Below are positions 17,653 through 27,810 of a DNA stretch of 64,000 bases, piece after piece (position 1 is the stretch's first letter; each line of letters opens with the position of its first letter). Position numbers and translations under genes: made by a program. The stretch is from Bacteroidales bacterium (GTDB lineage: Bacteria > Bacteroidota > Bacteroidia > Bacteroidales > UBA932). The stretch spans positions 1-64,000 of the forward strand of contig JAFUFS010000028.1 of NCBI GenBank assembly GCA_017469745.1, in the 5' to 3' direction. The notes under the pieces were generated by a model. That model saw only the letters and a program-made list of their open reading frames with translations. It searched no databases and was not told where the DNA came from.

Positions 17653-18378
17653 ATGCTTGAAGAACTCAAAGAACAAGTCTGCAAAGCCAACCTCGACCTG
17701 GTCCGTCACGGTCTCGTACTGTTCACCTGGGGCAACGCATCCGCCATTGACCGCTCAAGCGGACTGGTGGTGATAAAGCCCAGCGGGGTCTCCTATGACG
17801 AGATGAAGCCTTCGGACATGGTTGTAGTGGACCTGGAGGGGAAAGTGGTAGAAGGGAACCTAAGGCCCTCTTCCGACACTCCTACTCACATCGTCCTCTA
17901 CAAGGCATTCCCGCAGATCGGCGGAGTCGTCCACACCCATTCCACCTACGCTACGGCGTGGGCCCAGGCGGGGAGGAAGATTCCGAACATAGGCACGACT
18001 CATGCCGACTATTTCCACGACGACATCCCCTGCACCCGCGACATGCGGAAGGCCGAGGTTTTCGGGGAATATGAGAAGGAGACCGGCAACGTGATCGTCG
18101 AGCGCTTCAGGAATATCGATCCGTATGACACACCCGCCGTCCTCGTCCGGAACCACGGGCCTTTTGCATGGGGAACAGACGTTGCGAATGCCGTACACAA
18201 TGCTGTAGTGCTTGAGGAGGTTGCCAAGATGGCTTTCATCTCTTCGACCCTCCTTCTGCCCACACTTGACGTGATCGACCATGTGCCGTCGATGAACAAT
18301 CACCTGATCGAGAAGCATTACAGCCGCAAGCACGGCCCCGGCGCCTACTATGGCCAAAGCAAAGAAACAGAAAAATAA
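17653..18378 (+). CDS. araD: L-ribulose-5-phosphate 4-epimerase
   Basis: A zinc aldolase-fold enzyme that converts L-ribulose-5-phosphate to D-xylulose-5-phosphate, the last step of the L-arabinose pathway. The 241-residue protein has the phosphate-binding TWGNASAID and IKPSGV motifs (residues 25-50), the catalytic SSDTPTH region, zinc histidines in [14 protein letters not shown] (about 95) and the third in NHGPFAWG (about 170). Length is standard. It lies second in the arabinose operon, four bases after the symporter and 11 before araA. Confidence 0.95.
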   Translation: MLEELKEQVCKANLDLVRHGLVLFTWGNASAIDRSSGLVVIKPSGVSYDEMKPSDMVVVDLEGKVVEGNLRPSSDTPTHIVLYKAFPQIGGVVHTHSTYATAWAQAGRKIPNIGTTHADYFHDDIPCTRDMRKAEVFGEYEKETGNVIVERFRNIDPYDTPAVLVRNHGPFAWGTDVANAVHNAVVLEEVAKMAFISSTLLLPTLDVIDHVPSMNNHLIEKHYSRKHGPGAYYGQSKETEK

Positions 18379-18389
18379 TCAATTACGTC

Positions 18390-19922
18390 ATGATAAAAGA
18401 ATACAACGATTTCGAAGTCTGGTTCGTAACCGGTGCGCAGCTCCTCTACGGCGGAGATGCCGTCGTCCAGGTTGACGGACACTCCAATGAGATGGTAGCC
18501 GGGATGAATGCCTCCGGCATCCTCCCCCTTAAGGTAGTCTACAAAGGCACCGCAAATTCATCAGCGGAAGTGCTGGATGTGATGAGCCGTGCGGAAGCAG
18601 ATCCCAAGTGCGTCGGCGTGATCGCATGGATGCACACCTTCTCCCCTGCAAAGATGTGGATCCATGGTATGCAAAGGCTGACCAAGCCCCTGCTCCACCT
18701 CCACACCCAGTTCAACGAGGAGATCCCCTGGGAGACCATGGACATGGATTTCATGAACCTCAACCAGAGCGCCCATGGTGACAGGGAATATGGCCACATC
18801 CTCGCGCGCATGCGAAAGAGCCACAAGACAGTGGTCGGCTACTGGAAGGATCCCAAGACCCTGGGACACATCGCCGTCTGGCAGCGTGTGGCTGCCGCGT
18901 GGGCTGACGCCCAGGACATGAGGATCCTCAGGATCGGAGACCAGATGAACAACGTAGCCGTCACCGACGGAGACAAGGTGGAGGCGGAGATGCGCCTCGG
19001 GTATCACGTGGATTATGTGCCGTTCAGCGATGTCCTGCAGTATTTCAAGGCCATCGAGGATTCGGACGTGGACGCCCTTGTCGCAAAATACAACAGTATT
19101 TACGACACCTCACAGGTTCTCTATGAGGACGGCCGGAAGAGCATCTGGAATGCAGCCAAGGCCGAACTCACCCTCCGCGCCCTGCTCGAAGACAAGGGAG
19201 CCAAAGGCTTCACTACCAACTTCGACGACCTCGGAGACGTGGACGTCAAGATCTCCGGAATGGGATTCGACCAGATTCCCGGACTCGCCTCCCAGAGGCT
19301 TATGGCGGAAGGCTACGGCTTCGGAGCAGAGGGAGACTGGAAATCAGCCGCCCTCTACCGCACAGTCTGGTTCATGACCCAGGGCCTGCCGGAAGGCTGC
19401 TCCTTCCTCGAGGACTACACCCTCAACTTCGCAGGCGACCGTTCTTCGATCCTCCAGGCCCACATGCTCGAGGTATGTCCTCTGATTGCCGACGCCAAAC
19501 CGAAGCTCGAGGTCCACTACCTGGGAATAGGAATCCGCAAGACCCTCACTGCAAGGCTTGTGTTCACATCCAAAACCGGACGCGGAGTCACCGCCACTGT
19601 AGTCGACATGGGCAACCGTTTCAGGCTGGTCGTAGGTGACGTGGAATGCATCAAACCCAAGCCGCTCCCGAAACTCCCGGTTGCTTCAGCCCTATGGATT
19701 CCCATGCCGAACTTCGAAGTCGGTGCAGGAGCGTGGATCATGGCTGGAGGCACCCACCACAGCATATTCTCCTACGACATAACTCCCGAATACTGGGAGG
19801 ACTACGCCGAGATTGCAGGCATCGAGATGCTGCACATCGACGAGAACACCACCTCCGAAAACTTCAAGCGCGAGATGCGCATCAACGAAGTCTACTACCT
19901 TCTGAACAAGGCACTCAAATAA
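18390..19922 (+). CDS. araA: L-arabinose isomerase
   Basis: Converts L-arabinose to L-ribulose, the first catabolic step. The 510-residue protein has the family start FEVWFVTGAQLLYGGDAV, the HTFSPAKMWI region near 88, and metal-binding residues in AEGDWKSAALYR (about 310), HMLEVCPLIA (about 350), EVHYLGIG and GGTHHSIFSYD (about 450). Length is usual. It ends one base before the kinase start, so translation is probably coupled. Confidence 0.97.
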   Translation: MIKEYNDFEVWFVTGAQLLYGGDAVVQVDGHSNEMVAGMNASGILPLKVVYKGTANSSAEVLDVMSRAEADPKCVGVIAWMHTFSPAKMWIHGMQRLTKPLLHLHTQFNEEIPWETMDMDFMNLNQSAHGDREYGHILARMRKSHKTVVGYWKDPKTLGHIAVWQRVAAAWADAQDMRILRIGDQMNNVAVTDGDKVEAEMRLGYHVDYVPFSDVLQYFKAIEDSDVDALVAKYNSIYDTSQVLYEDGRKSIWNAAKAELTLRALLEDKGAKGFTTNFDDLGDVDVKISGMGFDQIPGLASQRLMAEGYGFGAEGDWKSAALYRTVWFMTQGLPEGCSFLEDYTLNFAGDRSSILQAHMLEVCPLIADAKPKLEVHYLGIGIRKTLTARLVFTSKTGRGVTATVVDMGNRFRLVVGDVECIKPKPLPKLPVASALWIPMPNFEVGAGAWIMAGGTHHSIFSYDITPEYWEDYAEIAGIEMLHIDENTTSENFKREMRINEVYYLLNKALK

Positions 19923-19923
19923 G

Positions 19924-21516
19924 ATGGATCCTAAGACAACTATCCAATCAGGCCAGGCCGTGATGGGACTGGAACTCGGTTCCACCAGGATCAAGGCCGT
20001 CCTTATCGACAGAAACCATATTCCTATCGCCCAGGGAGACCACGAATGGGAGAACCAGCTCGTGGACGGACTCTGGACCTACAGCATCGAGGCGATCTGG
20101 GAAGGACTCCAGGACTGCTACACCAACCTCCGCAAGGACGTGATGCATCGCTATGGGATCGAGATCGAATCACTCGCTGCGATCGGAATCAGCGCCATGA
20201 TGCACGGCTACCTTGCTTTCGATTCCGAAGGCAGGCTGCTCGCCCCCTTCCGGACCTGGAGGAACACCAACACAGGTGCTGCAGCAAAGGTCCTCTCCGA
20301 CCTCTTCAATTTCAACATGCCGCTTAGGTGGAGTCTCTCACACCTTTATCAGTGCATTCTGGACAAGGAAGAGCATGTCGGGAAGATAGACTTCCTGACC
20401 ACTCTCGCCGGCTACATCCATTGGAGCCTGACCGGAAGGAAGGTCCTCGGAGTCGGAGACGCCTCCGGAATGATGCCTATCGATCCTGAAACCTGTGATT
20501 TCGATGAAAAGCGGATTGCTGAATTCGACAGCCTGGTTGAGCCGGAAGGATACCACTGGAAACTTCGGAGTATTCTTCCCGAGGTCCTGAAGGCAGGAGA
20601 GAATGCCGGTGCACTCACTGAAGAAGGCGCACGGAAGCTGGATCCAAGCGGACATCTGAAAGCCGGGATCACCCTCTGCCCTCCGGAAGGAGATGCAGGT
20701 ACCGGCATGGTTGCGACCAATGCAGTAAGGCCCAGGACAGGTAATGTTTCTGCCGGGACTTCATCTTTCTCGATGATAGTGCTTGAAAAGGACATGAAGC
20801 GTCCACACGACGTGATCGACATAATCACGACTCCCGACGGTTCGCCGGTTGCGATGACACATTGCAACAACTGCACGACCGACCTCAACGCATGGGTCAA
20901 CATATTCATTGAATATCAGGAACTTCTCGGAATAAAAGTCGACAAGGGAGAGGTCTACGGCAAGCTGTTCACCCACGCCCTCGAAGGCGATCCAGACTGC
21001 GGAGGGCTCCTGAACTACAACTACATCGCAGGTGAGCATGTCACCGGTTTCACCGAAGGACGCCCTCTGTTCGTCAGGAGCGCCACCAGCAAGTTCAGCT
21101 TGGCCAACTTCATGCTCTCTCAACTGTACGCCACTGTCGGAGTGCTGAAGACCGGAAACGAGATTCTGTTCAAGGAAGAGAATGTGAGAGTGGACAGGAT
21201 AACTGCCCACGGAGGTCTGTTCAAGATTCCCGTTGTCGGACAGAAGATCCTCGCAGCCGCCCTCGGCTCCCCCATCTCCGTAATGGAGACTGCAGGTGAA
21301 GGCGGACCATGGGGAATGGCCCTCCTCGCATCCTACTGCGCAGATAAGGCCGAAGGAATGTCACTGGCTGATTATCTGGACAACAGGGTCTTCGCAGGAA
21401 ACACTGGTACTGAGATAAGACCGACCGAGGAAGACATCGCCGGATTCAATGCCTGGTTCAAGGAATATACGGACTGCCTTCCGGTGGAAAGGGCTGCAGT
21501 AGAAAACAAGAAATAA
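19924..21516 (+). CDS. araB: L-ribulokinase, FGGY family
   Basis: Predicted to phosphorylate L-ribulose to L-ribulose-5-phosphate between araA and araD. The 530-residue FGGY kinase has the phosphate-binding start GLELGSTRIKAVLID (about 15-29), ISAMMHGYLAFD, the catalytic-region LGVGDASGMM near 180, an adenosine-binding GNVSAGTSSFSMIV near 275 and the C-terminal GGLFKIPVVGQKILAAALG. Overall it looks more like the Bacteroides-type kinase than enterobacterial AraB, so substrate is set by context with araA one base upstream. A xylulokinase role is the main alternative. Confidence 0.87.
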   Translation: MDPKTTIQSGQAVMGLELGSTRIKAVLIDRNHIPIAQGDHEWENQLVDGLWTYSIEAIWEGLQDCYTNLRKDVMHRYGIEIESLAAIGISAMMHGYLAFDSEGRLLAPFRTWRNTNTGAAAKVLSDLFNFNMPLRWSLSHLYQCILDKEEHVGKIDFLTTLAGYIHWSLTGRKVLGVGDASGMMPIDPETCDFDEKRIAEFDSLVEPEGYHWKLRSILPEVLKAGENAGALTEEGARKLDPSGHLKAGITLCPPEGDAGTGMVATNAVRPRTGNVSAGTSSFSMIVLEKDMKRPHDVIDIITTPDGSPVAMTHCNNCTTDLNAWVNIFIEYQELLGIKVDKGEVYGKLFTHALEGDPDCGGLLNYNYIAGEHVTGFTEGRPLFVRSATSKFSLANFMLSQLYATVGVLKTGNEILFKEENVRVDRITAHGGLFKIPVVGQKILAAALGSPISVMETAGEGGPWGMALLASYCADKAEGMSLADYLDNRVFAGNTGTEIRPTEEDIAGFNAWFKEYTDCLPVERAAVENKK

Positions 21517-21531
21517 TCCAATAACCAATAA

Positions 21532-22491
21532 ATGATGAAAAGAATTCTTTATCTGGCCTCCATGGCGGTCGTAGCAATGACTATGACAGGCTGTCTGGCC
21601 GGACGTTACATGTGCAACTATGCCCTTCTCCCGGAAGAGCATGGAAATGATTTCGAAGGCGACAGGGCCAAGACCGAATCACGTTACCCGGGAATAATCA
21701 AATGGTACGATACACTTCATGACAAGGGCGTCTTCCGCGATACGACCCTCGTCGGAGAGGGCGGCTACAAGCTTCACGGAGTCTATGCTCCCGCATCCAA
21801 ACCGGCTACGGCCCAGGGAACCGCTGTCGTAGTCCACGGCTACACCGACAACCATATCTGCTTCCTGAACCTCGTCAGGATGTACAGGGACGACCTCAAC
21901 TACAATGTGATGGTCCCCGACCTGCACTACCATGGTCTTTCCGAAGGAAGGGCCGTACAGATGGGATGGTTCGACAGGTTGGACGTCAAGAAGTTTGCGG
22001 AAATGGCCCACGACATCTGGCACGACGACTTCATGGTAGTGCACGGAGTCTCCATGGGAGGTGCAACGACCATGATGCTCAGCGGCGACGACGACCTCCC
22101 GCCTTACATCAGGGCCTTCGTCGACGACTGCGGCTATTCCTCTGTCTGGGACCAGTTCGCCCACAACCTGAAGGACACCTTCCATCTACCTCCCTTCCCT
22201 GTCCTGAACAGTGCCAGCATTGTCTGCAAGAGCCGTTACGGATGGGGCTTCAAGGAGGCTTCCTCAGTGAACCAGCTGGCAAAATGCGAAAAGCCGATGC
22301 TGTTCATCCACGGAGACAAGGATGACTTCGTACCCACGGATCATGTCTACAAGAACTACGAAGCCAAGACCAAGGGCTACAAGGAGCTCTGGATTGCACC
22401 CGGATCGGAGCATGCGATGGCCTTCAAGGATCATCCCGCAGAATACACCGCCCATGTGAAGGCGTTCCTCGAAAAAGCAAAAACATTATAA
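21532..22491 (+). CDS. Alpha/beta hydrolase lipoprotein
   Basis: The 319-residue protein has a lipoprotein signal ending MTMTGC (lipobox, cysteine near residue 21), then an alpha/beta hydrolase fold: oxyanion region VVVHGYTDNH near 98, nucleophile elbow VHGVSMGGATT near 175, and acid and histidine in FIHGDKDDFVP and GSEHAMAF toward the end. It would sit at a membrane facing the periplasm or surface. It lies 15 bases after the kinase in the arabinose operon, so an esterase acting on decorated arabinose oligosaccharides is plausible but not shown. Confidence 0.85.
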   Translation: MMKRILYLASMAVVAMTMTGCLAGRYMCNYALLPEEHGNDFEGDRAKTESRYPGIIKWYDTLHDKGVFRDTTLVGEGGYKLHGVYAPASKPATAQGTAVVVHGYTDNHICFLNLVRMYRDDLNYNVMVPDLHYHGLSEGRAVQMGWFDRLDVKKFAEMAHDIWHDDFMVVHGVSMGGATTMMLSGDDDLPPYIRAFVDDCGYSSVWDQFAHNLKDTFHLPPFPVLNSASIVCKSRYGWGFKEASSVNQLAKCEKPMLFIHGDKDDFVPTDHVYKNYEAKTKGYKELWIAPGSEHAMAFKDHPAEYTAHVKAFLEKAKTL

Positions 22492-22509
22492 AGAAAAAGA
22501 TCACCACTG

Positions 22510-23889
22510 ATGACCGACAAGATGAAATTACTGTGTGTCAGCATCTTCCTGACACTATCTGCAGTCTCCTTCGCACAGGAGGCATCCCAGGCCCAGGAAA
22601 GGGAAATGAAGACCGGTTGGACGCTCAGCGCCCTCCCTTGCGCGACCTATTCAAGCGACATGGGTTTCCAGTACGGAGCCTTCGGAGACATCTATAACTA
22701 CGGAGACGGAAACACCTATCCCGATCCCCTCCACAAGATCAGCTGGGAGGTTTCACATTTCACCAAGGGAAGGACCCGTTTCTACCTCGCCTACGATTCG
22801 AAGTACCTCATCCCGAAGATGAGGCTCACGGCCTCGGCCACCTACATCATGGATCCTCTGTACAACTTCTATGGATTCAATGCACCGGCCTATCCTTTCG
22901 ATCCCAATCTCAACTACAACAAGGATTATAATGGTGGCATTGGTAGCGTCCCTGGCGGAGTAGCGTTCTACAACATGCGCCGCGACATGGCCCGCCTGCA
23001 GGTGGACATGAGAGGAAGGATCACAGAGCATCTGCACTGGGGAGGCGGAGTCAGCTTCTGGCACTTCAACGCCGACAGGTTCAACGAGAAATACGGCTAC
23101 AATACCGACTTCACCGCCTACAATGAATATATCAATTACGGTGTGATCGGCTCCCATGAGTACAAGGGAGGCAACCGCCTTGAGATCAAGGGTGGTATAG
23201 TGTTCGACAGCAGGGACATAGAAGCCGCTCCCAACAAGGGAATCTGGTCCGAGGCCTATGTCAACGCATCTCCCGATGTCTTCGGGGATGAATATGGCTA
23301 CACCCAGTTCTGCGCCCGCTGGAGGCAGTACATAACCCTGCCCATCCACATATTCAAGGCTGGAGATCCTGTCTTCGCCTACCATCTTGCCTACCAGGGC
23401 ACACTTTTCGGCGAGACTCCCTTCTACATGAAGCAGAACATCGCCCTCCTCAACATGAACACCATGGTGTCCGAAGGCTTCGGAAGCTCGAACACCATCC
23501 GCGGTACCTATGCCAACAGGATCATCGCCGACGGCTACGCCTGGGGTAATTTCGAGCTCAGGGTCAAACTCGTGAAATTCACGATGTTCGGTCAGTATTT
23601 CTACCTCGCAACGAACCCGTTCTTCGACTGCGGAATGATCACCAAGCCTACGAGGGTCGACCTTATGACCAGGCTGCCCAAGATGCAGCAAGCCGCAAAT
23701 AAGGCAGGCTACACCGACACCGCCCAGTACATCCGCGACAAGGCCTCCGAATTCCTCTACACCGCAGGTGCAGGACTCAAGCTCGCCTGGAACCAGAATT
23801 TCATCGTCTCTGTCGAGCTTGCCCACAACTTCAACGAGAACCTCGGAGATCCTATGTGGATCAACATAGGAATGAATTACTCTTTCTAA
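22510..23889 (+). CDS. Omp85-superfamily-like outer-membrane barrel without POTRA domains
   Basis: A 459-residue protein with a signal peptide (from MKLLCVSIFLTLSAVSFAQ) followed at once by many amphipathic beta strands. The stretch GSSNTIRGTYANRIIADGYA is the Omp85 signature (RGxY-like) in the expected two-thirds position, and the last strand ends in phenylalanine (INIGMNYSF), typical of BAM substrates. No POTRA repeats are present, unlike BamA or TamA. An internal ATG (22522) may be the true start, as it directly precedes the signal peptide. Function in the arabinose operon is unknown; it could be a pore. Confidence 0.72.
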   Translation: MTDKMKLLCVSIFLTLSAVSFAQEASQAQEREMKTGWTLSALPCATYSSDMGFQYGAFGDIYNYGDGNTYPDPLHKISWEVSHFTKGRTRFYLAYDSKYLIPKMRLTASATYIMDPLYNFYGFNAPAYPFDPNLNYNKDYNGGIGSVPGGVAFYNMRRDMARLQVDMRGRITEHLHWGGGVSFWHFNADRFNEKYGYNTDFTAYNEYINYGVIGSHEYKGGNRLEIKGGIVFDSRDIEAAPNKGIWSEAYVNASPDVFGDEYGYTQFCARWRQYITLPIHIFKAGDPVFAYHLAYQGTLFGETPFYMKQNIALLNMNTMVSEGFGSSNTIRGTYANRIIADGYAWGNFELRVKLVKFTMFGQYFYLATNPFFDCGMITKPTRVDLMTRLPKMQQAANKAGYTDTAQYIRDKASEFLYTAGAGLKLAWNQNFIVSVELAHNFNENLGDPMWINIGMNYSF

Positions 23890-23902
23890 GAATATCTGAC
23901 AA

Positions 23903-25120
23903 ATGGCGAACTTTTACGAAAAGACCGGACTCCCCCGCCAACTTACGTGGGGTTTCCTCGGAGTACTCATCTTCATGATGGGAGACGGCATCGAGCAGAC
24001 ATGGCTCAGCCGTTACATCACGGAAGCAGGTTTCAACTCAGCAGAACTGTTCTCCGTCTACGGCATCACCGTAGCGATCTCCTCATGGCTCTCGGGAGTC
24101 ATAGCAGAGACCTTCGGTGTGAAGAAAACGATGCTGGCAGGTTTGATCATGTACCTGATCGGCGTCGCCGGATTTGCAGGAATCGGAATAGCCCAGATGA
24201 ACTATCCGGTCCTGCTCCTCACCTATGCCGTAAAGGGCCTCGGTTATCCGTTGTTCGCCTACACCTTCATGGTCTGGATCACCTACAGGGTTGAGAAGAA
24301 AGTCCTCAGCTCCGCCCAGGGATGGTTCTGGTTCGTGTTCACAGGCGGACTGAACGTCCTCGGCGCGTACTATGGAGTCTTTGCCGTCCGTCATTTCGGA
24401 GTTATCCCCACTCTCTGGACAGCAGTCATCTTCGCACTCGCCGGAGCATTCTTCGCCCTCTTCGTGAACAAGGCTGACAGCAGCAACCTGTTCGCGGAAC
24501 CTGGTCAGGCTGAAGGTGGTTCAAAGATAAAAGAACTCATCAAGGGCCTCGGGATCATGAAACGCGAGCCCAAAGTGCTGATGGGAGGCATCGTCCGAGT
24601 CATCAACACGACTTCCCAGTTCGCCTTCGTGGTGTTCATGCCACTGTACATGGCATCCTTCGGAATGTCCGACGGCCAGTGGGCCTCGATCTGGGGAACC
24701 GTGTTCCTGATGAATATAATCTTCAACCTGGTGTTCGGAATCGTAGGAGACAAGATCGGATGGAACAAGACGGTCACATGGTTCGGCGGAGTCGGCTGCG
24801 CTGTCACCGTACTGCTCTTCTACTACTCTCCCCAGATCCTCAACAGCTACTGGTTCATCCTCCTCTGCGGATCGCTCTGGTGCATCATGCTGGCAGGTTA
24901 CGTTCCCCTCTCCGCACTCGTTCCTTCCCTCGTCAAGACCGACAAGGGTGCAGCAGTGTCCGTACTTAACTTAGGAGCGGGTCTCGCCGCATTCGTCGGA
25001 CCCGCCCTCGTAAGGTTGCTTGAGAAGCCTATCGGTTATGCAGGAATAGCCTGGGTTCTCGCTGCCCTGTACATCATCAGCGCAGTCATGACTCACTTCA
25101 TCAGGCCTTCGGAAAGCTAG
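23903..25120 (+). CDS. MFS transporter, polyol permease (RbtT/DalT/CsbX) type
   Basis: A 405-residue twelve-helix major facilitator. The start TWGFLGVLIFMMGDGIEQTWLS and the ETFGVKKTMLAG loop between helices 2 and 3 are characteristic of the polyol permease subfamily that moves ribitol, arabitol and related sugars. The C-terminal half keeps GIVGDKIGWNKTV at the helix 8/9 loop. It ends the arabinose operon and its last 20 bases overlap the convergent ilvE gene. Import of arabinose or arabitol is the likely role; direction and substrate are inferred. Confidence 0.85.
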   Translation: MANFYEKTGLPRQLTWGFLGVLIFMMGDGIEQTWLSRYITEAGFNSAELFSVYGITVAISSWLSGVIAETFGVKKTMLAGLIMYLIGVAGFAGIGIAQMNYPVLLLTYAVKGLGYPLFAYTFMVWITYRVEKKVLSSAQGWFWFVFTGGLNVLGAYYGVFAVRHFGVIPTLWTAVIFALAGAFFALFVNKADSSNLFAEPGQAEGGSKIKELIKGLGIMKREPKVLMGGIVRVINTTSQFAFVVFMPLYMASFGMSDGQWASIWGTVFLMNIIFNLVFGIVGDKIGWNKTVTWFGGVGCAVTVLLFYYSPQILNSYWFILLCGSLWCIMLAGYVPLSALVPSLVKTDKGAAVSVLNLGAGLAAFVGPALVRLLEKPIGYAGIAWVLAALYIISAVMTHFIRPSES

Positions 25121-26159
25121 CCTCCTGAACATAATGGCACCAGCCATGTATGTCCTCAGCCTCCCCGTTCTGGATGGACGTGATCCGCTCGTAAAGCTTA
25201 CGTGAAACCGGACCTACTTCTCCATCAGGGAAGAACCTGAAGGATTTTTCGACAGCCGGTTCTTCAAGGACCGGCTTAATGTCTACATGCGAAAGAGGTG
25301 TGATAACAACCGCGGTCCCGCAGCCCGCGGCCTCGTCGAAGGATGAGAGTTCTTCGACGCGGACAGGCCTTTTCTCGACCGTCATGCCAAGGTCCGCAGC
25401 GACCTCCTGGAGTGTCAGGTTGGTTATGGACGGCAGGACGCTGTCGGAAAGTGGGGTGATGTACTTGTTACCCTGTATTCCAAAGAAATTCGAGGATCCG
25501 AATTCGTCGATAAATTCCCTGGTAGACGAATTCAAGTACAGGAGTTCGGTGTAACCTTGTTCATGGGCTATCTTGTAGGGCATGAAAGTGGCCGCGTAAT
25601 TGGCTCCGATCTTGTACCTCCCGGAGCCCTTGGGAGCCGCACGGTCATAGTTCCCAGGAATCACCGCCGCACAGGATTTCATGTTTTCGCCATAGTATGA
25701 GCCTACCGGAGCGCACATCACGGCGAACAGGGCTTCAGGATACGGGACCAGCTGCATCTGAGGGTGGATCCCGATCAGAAGCGGCCGGACGTACATTGAG
25801 GCTCCGTAACCGTAAGGCGGAAGAAACTCTATGTTCTGCTTGACACATTCCTCGCACATCTTGATGAACATGTCCTCGCTCGGACACGGGATTCCAAGGA
25901 ATCCTGCAGTCATTCCCATCCTGGAAGCGTTCCGGTCTGGGCGGAACAGAGCCACGCTCCCGTCCTTGCGGCGGAAAGCCTTCAATCCCTCGAAGCAGGA
26001 GATGGCATAATGAAGGACCTGCGAAAAAGGATCGAAGGTCAAAGAGAAATCTTCTGTCGCTTCCGGAGAACTCCATTCCCCTTCCCTGTAATAGGAGCGT
26101 ACCACCGTCCTGGTGCGATAGGCGTCAAAGCCCAGGTTTTTCCAATCTATCTGTTTCAT
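25101..26159 (-). CDS. ilvE: Branched-chain amino acid aminotransferase
   Basis: A PLP enzyme that makes leucine, isoleucine and valine from their keto acids. The 352-residue class IV aminotransferase has the PLP lysine in [13 protein letters not shown] (about 190), the [19 protein letters not shown] start motif, SSNFFGI and the phosphate-binding [10 protein letters not shown] near 280. It is the last gene of the leu operon, with an ATGA overlap after leuB. It meets the arabinose operon head to head at the 3' ends with a 20-base overlap and no terminator between them. Confidence 0.95.
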   Translation of the reverse strand: MKQIDWKNLGFDAYRTRTVVRSYYREGEWSSPEATEDFSLTFDPFSQVLHYAISCFEGLKAFRRKDGSVALFRPDRNASRMGMTAGFLGIPCPSEDMFIKMCEECVKQNIEFLPPYGYGASMYVRPLLIGIHPQMQLVPYPEALFAVMCAPVGSYYGENMKSCAAVIPGNYDRAAPKGSGRYKIGANYAATFMPYKIAHEQGYTELLYLNSSTREFIDEFGSSNFFGIQGNKYITPLSDSVLPSITNLTLQEVAADLGMTVEKRPVRVEELSSFDEAAGCGTAVVITPLSHVDIKPVLEEPAVEKSFRFFPDGEVGPVSRKLYERITSIQNGEAEDIHGWCHYVQEASFPKA

Positions 26160-27214
26160 ATCTTGATGATTTTATCAGCGATCCAATCACCTACCTCGGA
26201 AGTGGACCTATTTCCTCCGAGATCTTCGGTCACCACTCCAGCCTCGATGGAGGCAGCAACTGCTTCTCGAATGGCCTTACCTTCCTCCATCAGCCCGAAT
26301 GAATATTCAAACATCATGGCAGCGGAAAGGATAGAAGCCACCGGATTGGCTATATTCTTGCCGGCCGCCTGGGGATAAGAACCGTGTATCGGCTCGAACA
26401 AAGAGGTATGTTCTCCGACAGAGGCGGATGCGAGAAGCCCCATCGACCCTGAAATGCAGCTGGCCTCGTCGGTCAGGATGTCCCCGAAAGTGTTCTCGGT
26501 GACAATCACATCGAAGAACTTAGGGCAGCGGATAAGTTGCATGGCAGCATTGTCCACGAACATGTAATCCACCGTCACGTCAGAATATTCAGGTTCCATT
26601 CCTTTAGCCACCGCACGCCAGAGGCGAGACGTCTCCATGACATTCGCCTTGTCTACCACGGTCAGATGCCCACGCCTCCTTCTGGCATATCCGAACGCCA
26701 GGCGGAGGATACGTTCAACCTCGAAGCGGCTGTACACACAGGTGTCGTAAGCCGTGTCACCTCCGTCTTTCCTTCCTTTCTCTCCGAAATACATTCCGCC
26801 TGTTAGTTCCCTTACGCATAGAAAATCCGCACCCTCAACGAGTTCCGTTTTCAAAGGCGACTTGTCGGCAAGGGGCTTGAAAGTCTCTACCGGACGGAGA
26901 TTGGCATACAATCCAAGCCTCTTCCGGATGGCAAGCAGTCCCTGTTCGGGACGGACTTTGGCATTGGGATCATTGTCATATTTCGGATCACCCACGGCCC
27001 CGAACAGGACGGCGTCGCTGTCAAGGCAAAGCCTGTGGGTCTCTTCGGGGTAAGGGTCGCCTGAATGGTCGATCGCGGCGGCTCCCATGTAACCGAAAGT
27101 GAATGCAGCCTCATGGCCGAAACTGGAGCAAACGGCCTCCACGGCCTTCACGGCCTGTTGCACCACTTCCGGGCCTATGCCGTCTCCAGGCAGTTCAGCG
27201 ATTGATAGTTTCAT
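26156..27214 (-). CDS. leuB: 3-isopropylmalate dehydrogenase
   Basis: Oxidatively decarboxylates 3-isopropylmalate with NAD in leucine synthesis. The 352-residue protein has the start [13 protein letters not shown], substrate arginines in [21 protein letters not shown], the catalytic [13 protein letters not shown] near 190 and metal-binding [15 protein letters not shown] near 245. Length is standard. It overlaps leuD upstream and ilvE downstream by ATGA, pointing to coupled translation. Confidence 0.97.
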   Translation of the reverse strand: MKLSIAELPGDGIGPEVVQQAVKAVEAVCSSFGHEAAFTFGYMGAAAIDHSGDPYPEETHRLCLDSDAVLFGAVGDPKYDNDPNAKVRPEQGLLAIRKRLGLYANLRPVETFKPLADKSPLKTELVEGADFLCVRELTGGMYFGEKGRKDGGDTAYDTCVYSRFEVERILRLAFGYARRRRGHLTVVDKANVMETSRLWRAVAKGMEPEYSDVTVDYMFVDNAAMQLIRCPKFFDVIVTENTFGDILTDEASCISGSMGLLASASVGEHTSLFEPIHGSYPQAAGKNIANPVASILSAAMMFEYSFGLMEEGKAIREAVAASIEAGVVTEDLGGNRSTSEVGDWIADKIIKI

Positions 27215-27810
27215 ATTATTCTGTTGTTTTCAAAAGCCTCGATCTTGTCTTTCTGGAGCAGGAGGAAGTCGATGTCGTCAAGGGCGTTCATCAAGCAATA
27301 CTTCTTATACTGGTTAAGTTCGAAGTCCTCCGTCTTACCAGTCACCATGTCGGTAACGGTCTGCCTGGGTACATCGACCCTTACTTTCGCCCTGGGATTC
27401 TTCATCACAGTCTCGAACAACTCCGACAAAAAAGCTGCGGAGACCTGGACGGGCAGGACGAAATTGTTGAGTTCATTGATCTTATGGATGTCGGCAAACG
27501 AACTGGAGATGACGACCTTGAAGCCGTAACCGGCAAGAGCCCAGGCGGCATGCTCGCGGCTGGACCCGCATCCGAAATTATCCCCTGCGAGCAGTATCTC
27601 CCCTTGATAGAGCGGATTGTTGAGCGGAAAACTTGGATCTGCTGATCCGTCCGGCCTGAAGCGCCAGTCCCTGAACAGGTTCTTGCCGAAAAACCTCTCA
27701 TCCTTCGTAGTTGCTTTGAGGAAGCGTGCGGGGATGATCTGGTCGGTGTCGATGTTCTCGACAGGGAGAGGCACGCACGAGCTCTCCACTATGTAAAATC
27801 TCTGTTTCAT
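27211..27810 (-). CDS. leuD: 3-isopropylmalate dehydratase small subunit
   Basis: Partner of LeuC in the isomerisation of 2- to 3-isopropylmalate. From ATG 27810 it is 199 residues, the normal length; a longer open frame (to 28071) would add 87 unrelated residues that lie inside leuC and is rejected. Key motifs are [14 protein letters not shown] near 23 and the mobile loop [17 protein letters not shown] near 72. The start overlaps the leuC stop as ATGA, and the stop overlaps the leuB start the same way. Confidence 0.97.
   Translation of the reverse strand: MKQRFYIVESSCVPLPVENIDTDQIIPARFLKATTKDERFFGKNLFRDWRFRPDGSADPSFPLNNPLYQGEILLAGDNFGCGSSREHAAWALAGYGFKVVISSSFADIHKINELNNFVLPVQVSAAFLSELFETVMKNPRAKVRVDVPRQTVTDMVTGKTEDFELNQYKKYCLMNALDDIDFLLLQKDKIEAFENNRII

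Noticed and set aside
22753..23826. Long minus-strand open frame of 357 codons opposite the Omp85-like gene
   Set aside because: It mirrors codon bias of the real plus-strand gene, has no family motifs, and the opposite strand has a signal peptide and barrel features.
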